A DNA stretch of 64,000 nt from contig CAWBUW010000007.1 in assembly GCA_963792075.1 (NCBI GenBank), forward strand, positions 868,001 through 932,000, in the 5' to 3' direction. The notes under the pieces were generated by a model. The model did not search any database. It was not told the DNA's origin and saw only the letters and a program-made list of their open reading frames with translations. Source of the DNA: CAWBUW01 sp963792075 (GTDB taxonomy: Bacteria > Chloroflexota > Anaerolineae > Anaerolineales > UBA4823). Both the position numbers and the translations under genes were made by a program. Shown in pieces: positions 22,079-31,300 of this stretch. Every line of letters begins with the position of its first letter. The first letter of the stretch is position 1.

Positions 22079-24704
22079 GGTGATAAGTAATGAATTTGCG
22101 CACCTCTAACCAGAATGTGCCGGTAAAGGTGGCGATGAGGATCATGCCCCACTGCGCCACCGTCAGCGTTGTGATTTTCATCAGGCTTTGGGCGCTCGGG
22201 ATGAGCGAAATCAGGATAAGGAACACGGCCACCGCCCCACCCCAAATCAGCATCATCCGGTTGCTGCCCAGGCCGAGCTGGAAAATCGGCTGGCGTTCGG
22301 AGCGCATGTTGAATGCCAGGAGCACGTGGCCTACCAACCAGGCAAAGAAAGCCACCGTCTGCGAGACCATTCGGTCATGCGTGCCATACCAGGTGGACAG
22401 GTAGACCACCGAGACAGCCGCAAACAGACCGGATGCAGAGAGGCCAATGCTGCCAACCATCGCTTTATCCATGAACCTGGACTTTGGGTTGCGCGGCTTC
22501 TGGTCGAGCAGGTCGGCTTCGGCGCCCTCTGCGACAAAGGAGGCTGCTGCCATCAAATCCATGAAAAGTTCCATCAAAATGATCTGCACCGGGGCAAAAG
22601 GCACCGGGATGAGCAGGATCGTAGGCAGGAAGGTGATCAGGACCAGCGCCAGCTTGCAAGTCAGGTAATAGCGCACCCCTTTCTTCAGGTTTTCATAGAT
22701 CAAGCGGCCTTCTTCTACTGCATGGACAATAGTCGTGAAGTTGTCGTCCGTTAACACCATCGCGCTTGCTTCACGCGCCACATCCGTGCCGGTCTCGCCC
22801 ATCGCCACGCCGATATCCGCTGCCGATAGCGCCGGCGCGTCGTTGACGCCGTCTCCCGTGACGGCTACACGCTCCCCCAACCCCTGCAGCGCCTGGACGA
22901 TGCGCAGCTTGTGTTCAGGCGTGGTGCGCGCAAAGATCGAGGTGCGCTGGACGACATCTTTCAGCTCGTCATCGGAAAGTTGGTCCAGCTCCGGCCCGGT
23001 GACGACGTCTTGGCTGCCGTCGAGACCAACCTGCTGGCCGATCGCCCTGGCTGTGAGCGGGTGGTCGCCGGTGATCATGATCGTGCGCACTCCGGCGCGC
23101 TGGCAGGTGGCAATGGCTGCGCGGGCTTCCGGGCGCGGGGGATCTTGCAGCCCGACCAGGCCCACGAAAGTCAGTTCGCTTTCAACCTTTTCCTGGTCGA
23201 AATTTTTATTGGGTAAGGCGCGTTCCGCCAAAGCCAGTACCCGCAGTCCATTGGCTGCCAGTTGGGTCACTTGCTCCAGGACTGCCTGTCGCAACGCGCC
23301 GGTCAGCGCTTCGATCTTTTCACCCTTCATCATTATTTGAGTGCATTGCGCGAGGACCGATTCGGGAGCGCCTTTCACCGCAGCCCACACCTGTCCATCT
23401 CTCAGGGAAACTGTCGACATACGCTTGCGCGTATTGTCAAACGTAAACTCATTCAAGATCGGCTGAGCAAGGCGCTCGGCTCTGACGTCCAGCCCGGCCT
23501 GCTGGGCTGCGCGCAGCAGCGCCGCGTCCACCGGGTCGCCGGCGAAATCCATGTCGTTCTGGACTGCGTCGTTGCAAAACATGCCGATCTCCAGCAGGCG
23601 GTTTTTCGATCCTTCCGGTTCGAAGCGGGCAGCCTCCATGCGGTTTTCGGTCAGCGTGCCGGTCTTATCCGTGGCAATCACCGTTACCGAGCCCAAAGTC
23701 TCAACTGCATTCAAGCGTCTGGCAATGGCGTGTTTCTTTGAAAGCCGGAACGCGCCCAGCGCCAGAACCATGGTAATGATGATCGGCATCTCTTCAGGTA
23801 TGGTAGCGAAAGCCAGGGATAAACCGGTGAGCAGCATTTGTTTAACCGGCTGGTGTGCGAAGAAAATCCCCACCAACGGAACCAGCACACTGAAACCCAG
23901 GGCAAACCAGACCAGGGCTTTGCTCAGCTCATCCATCAATAACTGGAGCGGCGTACGCGGTTCCTTGACCTGGCGCGCCATCCCGGCAATGCGTCCAATT
24001 TCCGTGTCCATTCCGGTCGCCACCACCAGCACCGTGCCTTTGCCACGGGTGACCAGTGTAGAGGCATATACCATATTCTGGCGTTCGGCCAGTGGAGTAA
24101 CCGGGTTCACACTGGCAACCGCCGCTTTTTCAACCGGCAGTGATTCGCCGGTCAGCGAAGATTCGTCCACCGACAGCCCAAACCCTTCCACCAGGCGCGC
24201 ATCCGCCGGCACGCGGTGTCCGTCCTGGAGCAGGACCAGGTCGCCGGGGACGACCTGCTCTACCGGAATCTCTTCAAAACGCCCACCCCGCCGTACGGAG
24301 GTCGTCGGTTCTGCCAATTTCCGCAAGCCGGCGATGGCTTTTTTCGAACGCTGTTCGTTGACGACTTCAACGGTGTTCAAGGTCAGGATGATCACAAAGA
24401 TGGTAATCGCGTCAGCGCGCTCACCCCAAACAGCATACAATACACCGGTCACCAGCAGCATGAGCACCATCGGCTCGCGCAATTCCTCGAAAAATTCCTC
24501 CCAAAACGGCTCTTTTTCCTCTTCCAGCAGCCGGTTTGGGCCATAATCTTTCAGCCGCCTGGAGGCTTCGCCGGAAGCCAACCCGTCCGTCAAATCGGCG
24601 CGAAGAGATTCTGCCGCTTTTTCGGCTGTAAGAGTGTGCCAGGCATCTCCATCAGGTTGCGGAGAAGTAGGGGCTGGTGAGACAAGGGCCTTATTCGAGG
24701 TCAC
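22071..24704 (-). CDS. Cation-translocating P-type ATPase (P2-like)
   Basis: An 877-residue membrane ATPase. It has an N-terminal cation-ATPase domain (HTLTAEKAAESLRADL), the actuator motif SLTGESLPVEK, the phosphorylation site DKTGTLTENR, the hinge TGDGVNDAPAL and about ten membrane segments. M4 reads PEEMPIII where SERCA has PEGLP, and M6 carries ELFMDLMAAASF. The overall pattern fits P2-type pumps, but the ion (Ca2+, Mn2+, Na+/K+ or other) cannot be decided. Translation starts at a GTG overlapping the end of a ChrB-like remnant, so the N-terminus is slightly uncertain. Confidence 0.9.
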   Translation of the reverse strand: MTSNKALVSPAPTSPQPDGDAWHTLTAEKAAESLRADLTDGLASGEASRRLKDYGPNRLLEEEKEPFWEEFFEELREPMVLMLLVTGVLYAVWGERADAITIFVIILTLNTVEVVNEQRSKKAIAGLRKLAEPTTSVRRGGRFEEIPVEQVVPGDLVLLQDGHRVPADARLVEGFGLSVDESSLTGESLPVEKAAVASVNPVTPLAERQNMVYASTLVTRGKGTVLVVATGMDTEIGRIAGMARQVKEPRTPLQLLMDELSKALVWFALGFSVLVPLVGIFFAHQPVKQMLLTGLSLAFATIPEEMPIIITMVLALGAFRLSKKHAIARRLNAVETLGSVTVIATDKTGTLTENRMEAARFEPEGSKNRLLEIGMFCNDAVQNDMDFAGDPVDAALLRAAQQAGLDVRAERLAQPILNEFTFDNTRKRMSTVSLRDGQVWAAVKGAPESVLAQCTQIMMKGEKIEALTGALRQAVLEQVTQLAANGLRVLALAERALPNKNFDQEKVESELTFVGLVGLQDPPRPEARAAIATCQRAGVRTIMITGDHPLTARAIGQQVGLDGSQDVVTGPELDQLSDDELKDVVQRTSIFARTTPEHKLRIVQALQGLGERVAVTGDGVNDAPALSAADIGVAMGETGTDVAREASAMVLTDDNFTTIVHAVEEGRLIYENLKKGVRYYLTCKLALVLITFLPTILLIPVPFAPVQIILMELFMDLMAAASFVAEGAEADLLDQKPRNPKSRFMDKAMVGSIGLSASGLFAAVSVVYLSTWYGTHDRMVSQTVAFFAWLVGHVLLAFNMRSERQPIFQLGLGSNRMMLIWGGAVAVFLILISLIPSAQSLMKITTLTVAQWGMILIATFTGTFWLEVRKFITYHQK

Positions 24705-24850
24705 GGCAATCTTGAAATGCAGCGGCAGCCTCCCGGGATTGCACAGTTTTGAAGAAATCGCGCTTTTGGATGTTCGTAATCCACTTTCTCAGGCGCTGAA
24801 AGCTTTGTTCGTTTTCTTCCAGCTCGGCGAAGGTGAATTTATGTGCTCTT
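24691..24850 (-). pseudogene. Remnant of a ChrB-like gene (C-terminal end of its N-terminal domain)
   Basis: A minus-strand frame encodes KFTFAELEENEQSFQRLRKW followed by ITNIQKRDFF and ends in a stop at 24691-24693. From memory of the family this matches the end of the ChrB N-terminal domain (KFTFAELEENEEDLERL...). The frame runs upstream into AT-rich sequence with no start codon and no family similarity, so the gene is 5' truncated. It overlaps the ATPase GTG start by about 14 nt. Confidence 0.55.
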
Positions 24851-24953
24851 GTTTCCTTATAACATATGTTGTATTTATTTGCAACAACTGTTACATCTAT
24901 AAATTGGGGGCAATGAGTGTGGCTTCGCTCCTACCGATCCATGCGAAGTGACG

Positions 24954-24959
24954 TATAAT
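24954..24959 (+). promoter_or_regulatory. -10 box of the M24-fold gene
   Basis: TATAAT, 21 nt upstream of the ATG, with AAGGAG in between as ribosome site. No clear -35 box. Confidence 0.5.
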
Positions 24960-24980
24960 CTTTTCAAATAAGGAGACAAA

Positions 24981-26168
24981 ATGACCATCAAGAAGCAAGA
25001 ATACGTCGAACGAATGAAGCGGTTGCAGGCCAGCGTGTCCGGCAGCGGGCTGGATGCGTTTTTGGTCACCGCCCAAGACAGCATTTATTACCTGACCGGG
25101 GTTACCTATTCGCCCATGGAACGCCCTTTCTTTATCCTCGTGCCTCCCGCCGCAGCTCCAATTCTGTTAGCCCCTACGCTGGACCGCGACCATCTCGCCT
25201 CCGCGCCCAACGTGGGCGAAGTGCGCGCGTATTGGGATTACCCCTCTCCGCCCGGTGCGGGCTGGGGTGAGGGGCTGCTGGAATTGGTCCACGGGGTCAG
25301 CCGCCTGGGCGTCGAACCGACCCTGCCCCAGGAGATCGCCGGGGTGATCTCCGCCCTTCAGCCGCAAGTCCTGCCCCTGGTGGAGCGCCTGCGCCTGGTC
25401 AAATCGGCAGACGAAGTGGTCATGCTGCGCCAGGCCGCCCATTATGCCGACGTGAGCATGCAGAAAATCATCGCCGCAGCCTATCCCGGCGTTTCGGAGA
25501 TCGAGATCTTTTCTCAGGGGCGCGCGGTCCAAATGCAGATCATCCAGGAGACTGAGTTCGACGCCCTGACCACCAACGTCTTGACCGCCGCCTGGCCGGC
25601 TCGCCTGGGCATGCAGCCTCACGGTGTGCCTGTCATCAGCGACCGTTTGCGCGAGGGACCCCATATCGGCCTGAGCCTGCTGCGAGTCAATGGTTATGCC
25701 GCTGAAAATGAACGCACCTTCTTTGTCACTCCTCCCACACCCCGCATGGAAGAGATGTTTGCCCTCATGCTCGAGGCGCGCCGGCGCGCCTTTGCCCTGG
25801 TCCGTCCCGGAGTGCCCTGCGCCGAAATAGACCTTTGCGCCAATGGCTTTTTGCGCCAGGAGGGGTTTGGGGAGAACCTCTTGCACCGCACCGGGCATGG
25901 CTTTGGCCTGGGCAATCACGAAAGCCCCTGGGTCGCCGAGGGCAGCCAGGAGGTCCTGGCAGAAAACATGCTCATCAGCATCGAGCCGGGGGTTTATGTG
26001 CCCGGCCTGGGCGGTTTCCGCCATTCGGATACGGTCTTAGTCACTTCTGATGGCTACGAATGCCTGACGCATTACCCCACCAGCCTGGAGGCGCTCACGC
26101 TCAAAGGGAATAACCTGTTTACCAAGCTGCGCGGAGCGCTGGTGCGCAGAGCGGTGGGCGTAAAGTAA
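24981..26168 (+). CDS. M24 (Xaa-Pro peptidase/creatinase fold) protein with altered metal site
   Basis: A 395-residue two-domain protein: a creatinase-type N-terminal domain (residues 5-130, with DAFLVTAQDSIYYLTGV) and a pita-bread domain. The histidine motif HRTGHGFGLGNH and the Glu in ISIEPGVYVPG are kept. The first Asp ligand region reads GLSLLRVNGYAAENERTF instead of the usual IDxGxxxxGYxxDxTRTF, and the last Glu region reads GFRHSDTVLVT instead of R.ED. So three of five metal ligands are changed, as in non-metal creatinase-type members. Peptidase activity is doubtful; another amide-hydrolase role is possible. Confidence 0.85.
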   Translation: MTIKKQEYVERMKRLQASVSGSGLDAFLVTAQDSIYYLTGVTYSPMERPFFILVPPAAAPILLAPTLDRDHLASAPNVGEVRAYWDYPSPPGAGWGEGLLELVHGVSRLGVEPTLPQEIAGVISALQPQVLPLVERLRLVKSADEVVMLRQAAHYADVSMQKIIAAAYPGVSEIEIFSQGRAVQMQIIQETEFDALTTNVLTAAWPARLGMQPHGVPVISDRLREGPHIGLSLLRVNGYAAENERTFFVTPPTPRMEEMFALMLEARRRAFALVRPGVPCAEIDLCANGFLRQEGFGENLLHRTGHGFGLGNHESPWVAEGSQEVLAENMLISIEPGVYVPGLGGFRHSDTVLVTSDGYECLTHYPTSLEALTLKGNNLFTKLRGALVRRAVGVK

Positions 26169-26228
26169 TCAACTCAAGCGGCTGCCCAGGGTTCACGATT
26201 TCTTCCCTGGCGCAGCCTCATTCTAGCC

Positions 26229-26621
26229 TCATTCTCCCTCAGTGACAGCTTCGACTGCCTTCTGGACTTCGGCCATCAGACGGGCCGGGTCGAGAAAAAG
26301 GTCGGCGCGCTCGTTCAGTTGGTGCATCCAAAAATCCGGAAGGGGCATCCCTTCACCTTTCCACTTTGCTCCAGGTGAATAGAGCAGATAAATATCCCAG
26401 GCGACCGGAGCAGCCAGCTTCAGGTTTTGCGAGACCAGGCTCCCCAAAACCCGCTCGCCATCCCAATATTGGGAGACCCTTTCGTCTTGAAACAGCGCTT
26501 CTTGCTCGAGCGCTGCTTTCAGGTTATCGTCCGCCATCATCGGGATCCAGGCCAGGTGTCCTCGCAGTCGAGGAGTTTCCAACTTTTGGAAGATATCTTG
26601 CACGACACGCGCGCCATACAC
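26229..26621 (-). CDS. Hypothetical protein, thioredoxin-like family fragment
   Basis: A 130-residue protein with LETPRLRGHLAWIPMMADDN, VSQYWDGERVLG and APVAWDIYLLYSPGAKW, a pattern I associate with thioredoxin-like proteins whose active-site cysteines lie upstream. Here only one cysteine remains, just before the GTG start, and an in-frame stop lies three codons upstream, so the gene may be 5' truncated. It has no operon partner. Confidence 0.45.
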   Translation of the reverse strand: MYGARVVQDIFQKLETPRLRGHLAWIPMMADDNLKAALEQEALFQDERVSQYWDGERVLGSLVSQNLKLAAPVAWDIYLLYSPGAKWKGEGMPLPDFWMHQLNERADLFLDPARLMAEVQKAVEAVTEGE

Positions 26622-26785
26622 GCAGAACGCTCAGGTAGGTGATAACAGTGCCACCAGTTGGACCGCCTGCCGGTTTGCCGAGAAATTTGTTTCGAAATCA
26701 GAGAGGTTTAGCTCTTGCATGGCTTTATTCCGGATTGATTCTATACCTTCCGGCTGCAGGAATGTCAAGAGTGAACGCATTTTTC

Positions 26786-26814
26786 TTGACAGGCATCCTC
26801 GATTGGGATACGAT
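26786..26814 (+). promoter_or_regulatory. Consensus promoter of the decarboxylase gene
   Basis: TTGACA (26786-26791), a 17-nt spacer and TACGAT (26809-26814), followed 47 nt later by the ATG at 26862 with GGTGGAG as ribosome site. Confidence 0.75.
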
Positions 26815-26861
26815 GGGATACTTCTTATCCAATTTGACCTTTGCAGGTGGAGAGTTATCCC

Positions 26862-28328
26862 ATGTCAGAATCGCAATTCCCCATTGAAGAAACCCTGGAC
26901 CCTCAAGATTGGACGGCATTCCGCCAACTGGCGCACCGCATGCTGGACGATATGCTCGATTACCAGCAAAATGTCCGCCAGCGCCCGGTGTGGCAGCCGG
27001 TGCCGGCCAAGGTGAAGGCCTTTTTGAAACAGCCGCTGCCGCAGGACCCGCAGTCACACGAAGGGGTCTACCAGGATTTTGTGCAGAATGTGCTGCCCTA
27101 TCCCATGGGTAATATCCATCCCCGTTTTTGGGGTTGGGTGATGGGCAACGGCACGCCCTTTGCGGCCATGGCTGAATTGTTGGCCGCGACGATGAACCCG
27201 AACATGGGCGGCGGCGAGCATGCCCCCAATTACGTCGAGGCGCAGGTAATCGATTGGCTTAAGGAGATGTTCGGCTACCCGGCGGCTGCCAGCGGACTGC
27301 TGGTAAGCGGGGCCTCCATGGCCAACCTGGTCGGGCTGACCGTGGCGCGCAATACCCTGGCCGGGTATGATATCCGCGCCCAGGGGCTGCGCGCCGGTCC
27401 TCGCCAGATGGTGCTGTATGCTTCGTCTGAGGTACACTCCTGCGTGCACAAGGCGGTGGAGCTGCTCGGGCTGGGGCGAGATGCCCTGCGCCTGATCCCG
27501 GTCAACGAAGCCTACGAGATGGATTTGTCGGCCCTGGAGCAGGCCATCGCCGCAGACCGGGCTGCCGGCTTGCAGCCTTTCTGCGTGGTAGGTACCTCTG
27601 GGACGGTCAATACCGGCGCTATCGACGATCTGCAAGGCATCGCCGATATCTGCCAGCGGGAAGGGCTGTGGTTCCACGTAGATGGAGCGATTGGCGCCGT
27701 GGCGATCCTCTCGCCCGAGGTGCGGACCAGTGTCGCCGGGCTGCAGCGCAGCGATTCACTCGCCCTGGACCTGCACAAATGGATGTATATGCCCTTCGAG
27801 GCGGGCTGTGCGCTGGTGCGCAGCGAGCCCGACCATCGCCGCGCCTTCTCGCTGACGCCTGAATACCTGGCGCATGCTGAGCGCGGCCTGGCTGCCGGCT
27901 CGCTGTGGTTCACCGACTACGGCGTCCAGCTTTCGCGGGGTTTCCGGGCATTGAAAGTGTGGATGTCGCTTAAAGAACACGGCATCCAAAAGTTCCGCCG
28001 CATGGTGCAGCAAAACATTGCCCAGGCGCGATACCTGGCGCAGCTTGTGGACGCGCATCCGCTGCTGGAGCGCCTGGCCCCGGTTGAGCTCAATATCGTC
28101 TGCTTCCGCTACAACCCTGGCGGGTTGGACGAAGAAGCGCTGAACCTCTTGAACCAGGAGCTGCTGATCCGCCTGCATGAAAGCGGCATCGCCGCCCCCA
28201 CTTACACAACGCTGAAGGGCGCATACTGTCTGCGCGCCGCGATTACCAACCACCGCAGCCGGCGGGAAGATTTCGACATCCTGGTTGAGGCTGTCGCACG
28301 TTTTGGCGCTGAGGTGGGAGTGAAGTAA
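26862..28328 (+). CDS. PLP-dependent group II decarboxylase
   Basis: A 488-residue enzyme of the aromatic-L-amino-acid/tyrosine decarboxylase family. The opening (FRQLAHRMLDDMLDYQQNVR), NIHPRFWGWVMGNGTP, the central YASSEVHSCVHKAVELLGLG and the PLP lysine in ALDLHKWMYMPFEAGC are typical. It should release an amine from an amino acid; the substrate is unknown. The start at 26862 is preferred over 26841 because of the ribosome site GGTGGAG. The regulator gene follows after 13 nt and may share the transcript. Confidence 0.9.
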   Translation: MSESQFPIEETLDPQDWTAFRQLAHRMLDDMLDYQQNVRQRPVWQPVPAKVKAFLKQPLPQDPQSHEGVYQDFVQNVLPYPMGNIHPRFWGWVMGNGTPFAAMAELLAATMNPNMGGGEHAPNYVEAQVIDWLKEMFGYPAAASGLLVSGASMANLVGLTVARNTLAGYDIRAQGLRAGPRQMVLYASSEVHSCVHKAVELLGLGRDALRLIPVNEAYEMDLSALEQAIAADRAAGLQPFCVVGTSGTVNTGAIDDLQGIADICQREGLWFHVDGAIGAVAILSPEVRTSVAGLQRSDSLALDLHKWMYMPFEAGCALVRSEPDHRRAFSLTPEYLAHAERGLAAGSLWFTDYGVQLSRGFRALKVWMSLKEHGIQKFRRMVQQNIAQARYLAQLVDAHPLLERLAPVELNIVCFRYNPGGLDEEALNLLNQELLIRLHESGIAAPTYTTLKGAYCLRAAITNHRSRREDFDILVEAVARFGAEVGVK

Positions 28329-28341
28329 TAAGTAGGTCAAA

Positions 28342-31300
28342 ATGGCATTGCAGGTCAAACCCCCTGTTAAATCGATATCCCAAGGCCAGGACCGGAAACG
28401 CACCATTGCCCTGTTGACCACCGGGGCAATTGACCCTAACAATCGTGCAATTTGGGCCGGGGTGGATGAAGCCTCCAAGGATTTTGGGGTTAATCTCATT
28501 TGTTATCCGGGGCGGTTGGTGCAGTCGCCAGTCGGGTTCGAGGCTCAACGCAACATTATCTACCGCATGGTGGATGTGCAGACGGTGGATGGGCTGGTGG
28601 TGATGGGCGGCCTGAATGCCTGGATGGACCTCGATAAAACCTACGCCTTCCTCCAGAAATTCCGCCCCAGGCCGATCGTGACGACCGGCATTGTGCTGGA
28701 AGGCATCCCCGGCGTGACGGTGGACAATTACCACGGCATGTACGATGTGGTGACCCACCTGGTGAAAGTCCACCAGCGCCGCAAGGTAGCCTTTATTCGC
28801 GGGCAGGCCGGGCACCAGGAAGCCGATGACCGCTACAAGGCCTACCGGGACGTCCTGGCGGAAAATAACATTCCTCTTGACCCGCAGTTGGTCTACCAGG
28901 GCGACTTCAAAGAAAGCGGCGGCATCCAGGGGGCGAAAACGCTGTTAGAGGAGCGCAAAGTACATTTCGATGCCCTGGTGGCAGCCAGCGACAATATGGC
29001 GATCGGCGCGCTGAAAACGCTCCAGGCGCTCGGGCTGCGCGTCCCGGCGGATGTGGCAATTGCCGGGGTGAATGGCGAGGAAGACGGGCTGGTGATTAGC
29101 CCGCCTTTGACCACCGCCCCGCTTCATTTTTACGAACAGGCTTACCAGGCCACCCTGATGGTGCTTTCGATGCTGGATGGCCAGGAAGTGCCGCCAAAAG
29201 TGGTTTTGCCCACCAGCATGGTGGTGCGGCAGTCCTGCGGCTGCCCCGACCCGCTTGTTTCGCATGCCCGGGCCATGCCCCACACCGAAAGACTGGATTC
29301 TTTCACTGAAGAAATCCGCCTGCTCGACAGCCTGGTTTTTGGCGGCGCCGATTCTCAATTGCAGCTCCAGCCCGACGACCCGATGCAGCGCGGTTTCCCT
29401 CCGCTGCTCAAAGCTTTCTTGGATGAAAGCCGCGGTAAGTTGAATGGCGAATTCCTGCGGTTGTTTACCGAAACCATTCAGAAAACCGCCCGCACCAATG
29501 ATGATTTCCCGCGTTGGCACGAAATCATCTCCACTTTACGGCAATTCGCCGTTTCACAACTGACCGATACCACTTCCCGCCTACGGATTGAGAACCTGGT
29601 ACAGCAGGCGCGCGTGGTGATCGGTGAATCGTCCCGGCGGCATTATGCCTACCAGGTGCTCAAAGCGGACGAGAAACTGCACAACCTGGGGGAAATCAGC
29701 CAGAGCCTGAGCGTTGTCACCAGCCTGGCTGAACTGACCGACGTGTTGGAACGTTCGCTGGCACTGTTGGACATCCCCCGCTGTTACCTGTTCTTATATG
29801 AAAACCCGCTCGACCCCGAAGGGCTGGCGCGTTTTGTTTTCGCGTACGAAAACCATCGCCGCGTCCTTTTTGATCCGCATGGACAGGTTTTCCCGGCCCG
29901 CCAACTGCTGCCAGATAATTTACTCATCCCACTCCGCCAGCACAGCCTGGTAGTAGAACCGCTCTTCTTCCGTGAGGACCAACTGGGGTACGCCATCTTT
30001 GAGTCGGACCCACAAGAGGAGGCCATTTACGAAATCCTGGGCGGGCAAATCAGCGCTTCGCTCAAACGCACCCTGCTGACCGAACGCAACATCCGCTTGT
30101 TCGATGAAGCGGTGGAAGCGCGTAAAGTTGCCGAACAGTCCAATTTGCTCAAAAGCCGCTTTCTTTCCATGGTCAGCCACGAGTTGCGCACCCCGCTGGC
30201 GCTGATCGTTGGCACCATCGAAATGATGCTCCAGGAGGAAAAAACCGGCAGTCATCCGCCGCTGCCAGGCTCCTACCGCAAGGACATGAACAGCATCCAC
30301 ACCAGCGCCCGGCACCTGTTTCGCCTGATTGGTGATGTGCTTGATCTGGCCAGCAACCAGGCCGGGGAATTGAAGCTGGTCGCCGAGCCTTTGGACATGA
30401 CCGCCCTGTTTGCCGAAGTGGCCGCGTTGGGCCAGGCGATGACCCGTGAAAAAGGGCTGGAATGGCGTGAGCGGATTCCGCCCAGCCTTCCGCCGGTGCT
30501 GGGCGACCGCACCCGCCTGCGCCAGGTGGTCCTCAACTTGCTCAATAATGCAGTCAAATTCACCGAACAAGGCTATGTCTCGCTAACCGTCCGCGCCGAT
30601 GAAAAAATGGTGGAGGTGGAAGTTAGTGACACGGGGATGGGCATCCCGGTCGAGGAGCAGGAGGTCATTTTCGACGAATTTCGCCGTTCCGAGCGCAGCG
30701 TGGCGCGCGGTTATGGCGGCATGGGACTGGGGTTGGCCATCACGCGGCGGTTGATCGAGCTGCACGGCGGACGAATTGGCGTCTGCTCCACCGGGCAGGA
30801 AGAAACCGGTTCGACCTTTTATTTTAACCTGCCGGTCCTGGTCAACCCCACGCAGGATGTCGAAGTAAGTCACAGCCACCGAAATGCAGTTCTGCTCCTG
30901 AGCGAGGGGCAGGCAGAACAGTTGCAGCAGCATCTCCTGCGCAAAGGTTTCGAGGTGGAAGTGCTGGACTTTACGCAGCAGACCGACTGGATGAGACACG
31001 TCATCGCCCGGCCGCCCGGCGCGGTCGTACTCGATTTCCAGCCCGCCACCGAGCGCGGTTGGGAGCTGGTGCAGTTGCTGAAACAAAACCCGGAAACCCG
31101 CGATGTGCCCGTGGTTTTCTACAACCTGTCCGCCGAGCTGGAGCAGGGCTCCATGCTCGAGCTGGACTACCTGTCCAAGCCAATTGCCAGCACAGACCTG
31201 TTCCTGGCTCTGGAAAGGTTGGGCCTGCAATGTGAAAATGACCGCAGGGCCATCCTGGTGGTAGATGACGATCCCAACGTGCTGGAAATGCACGTGCGGA

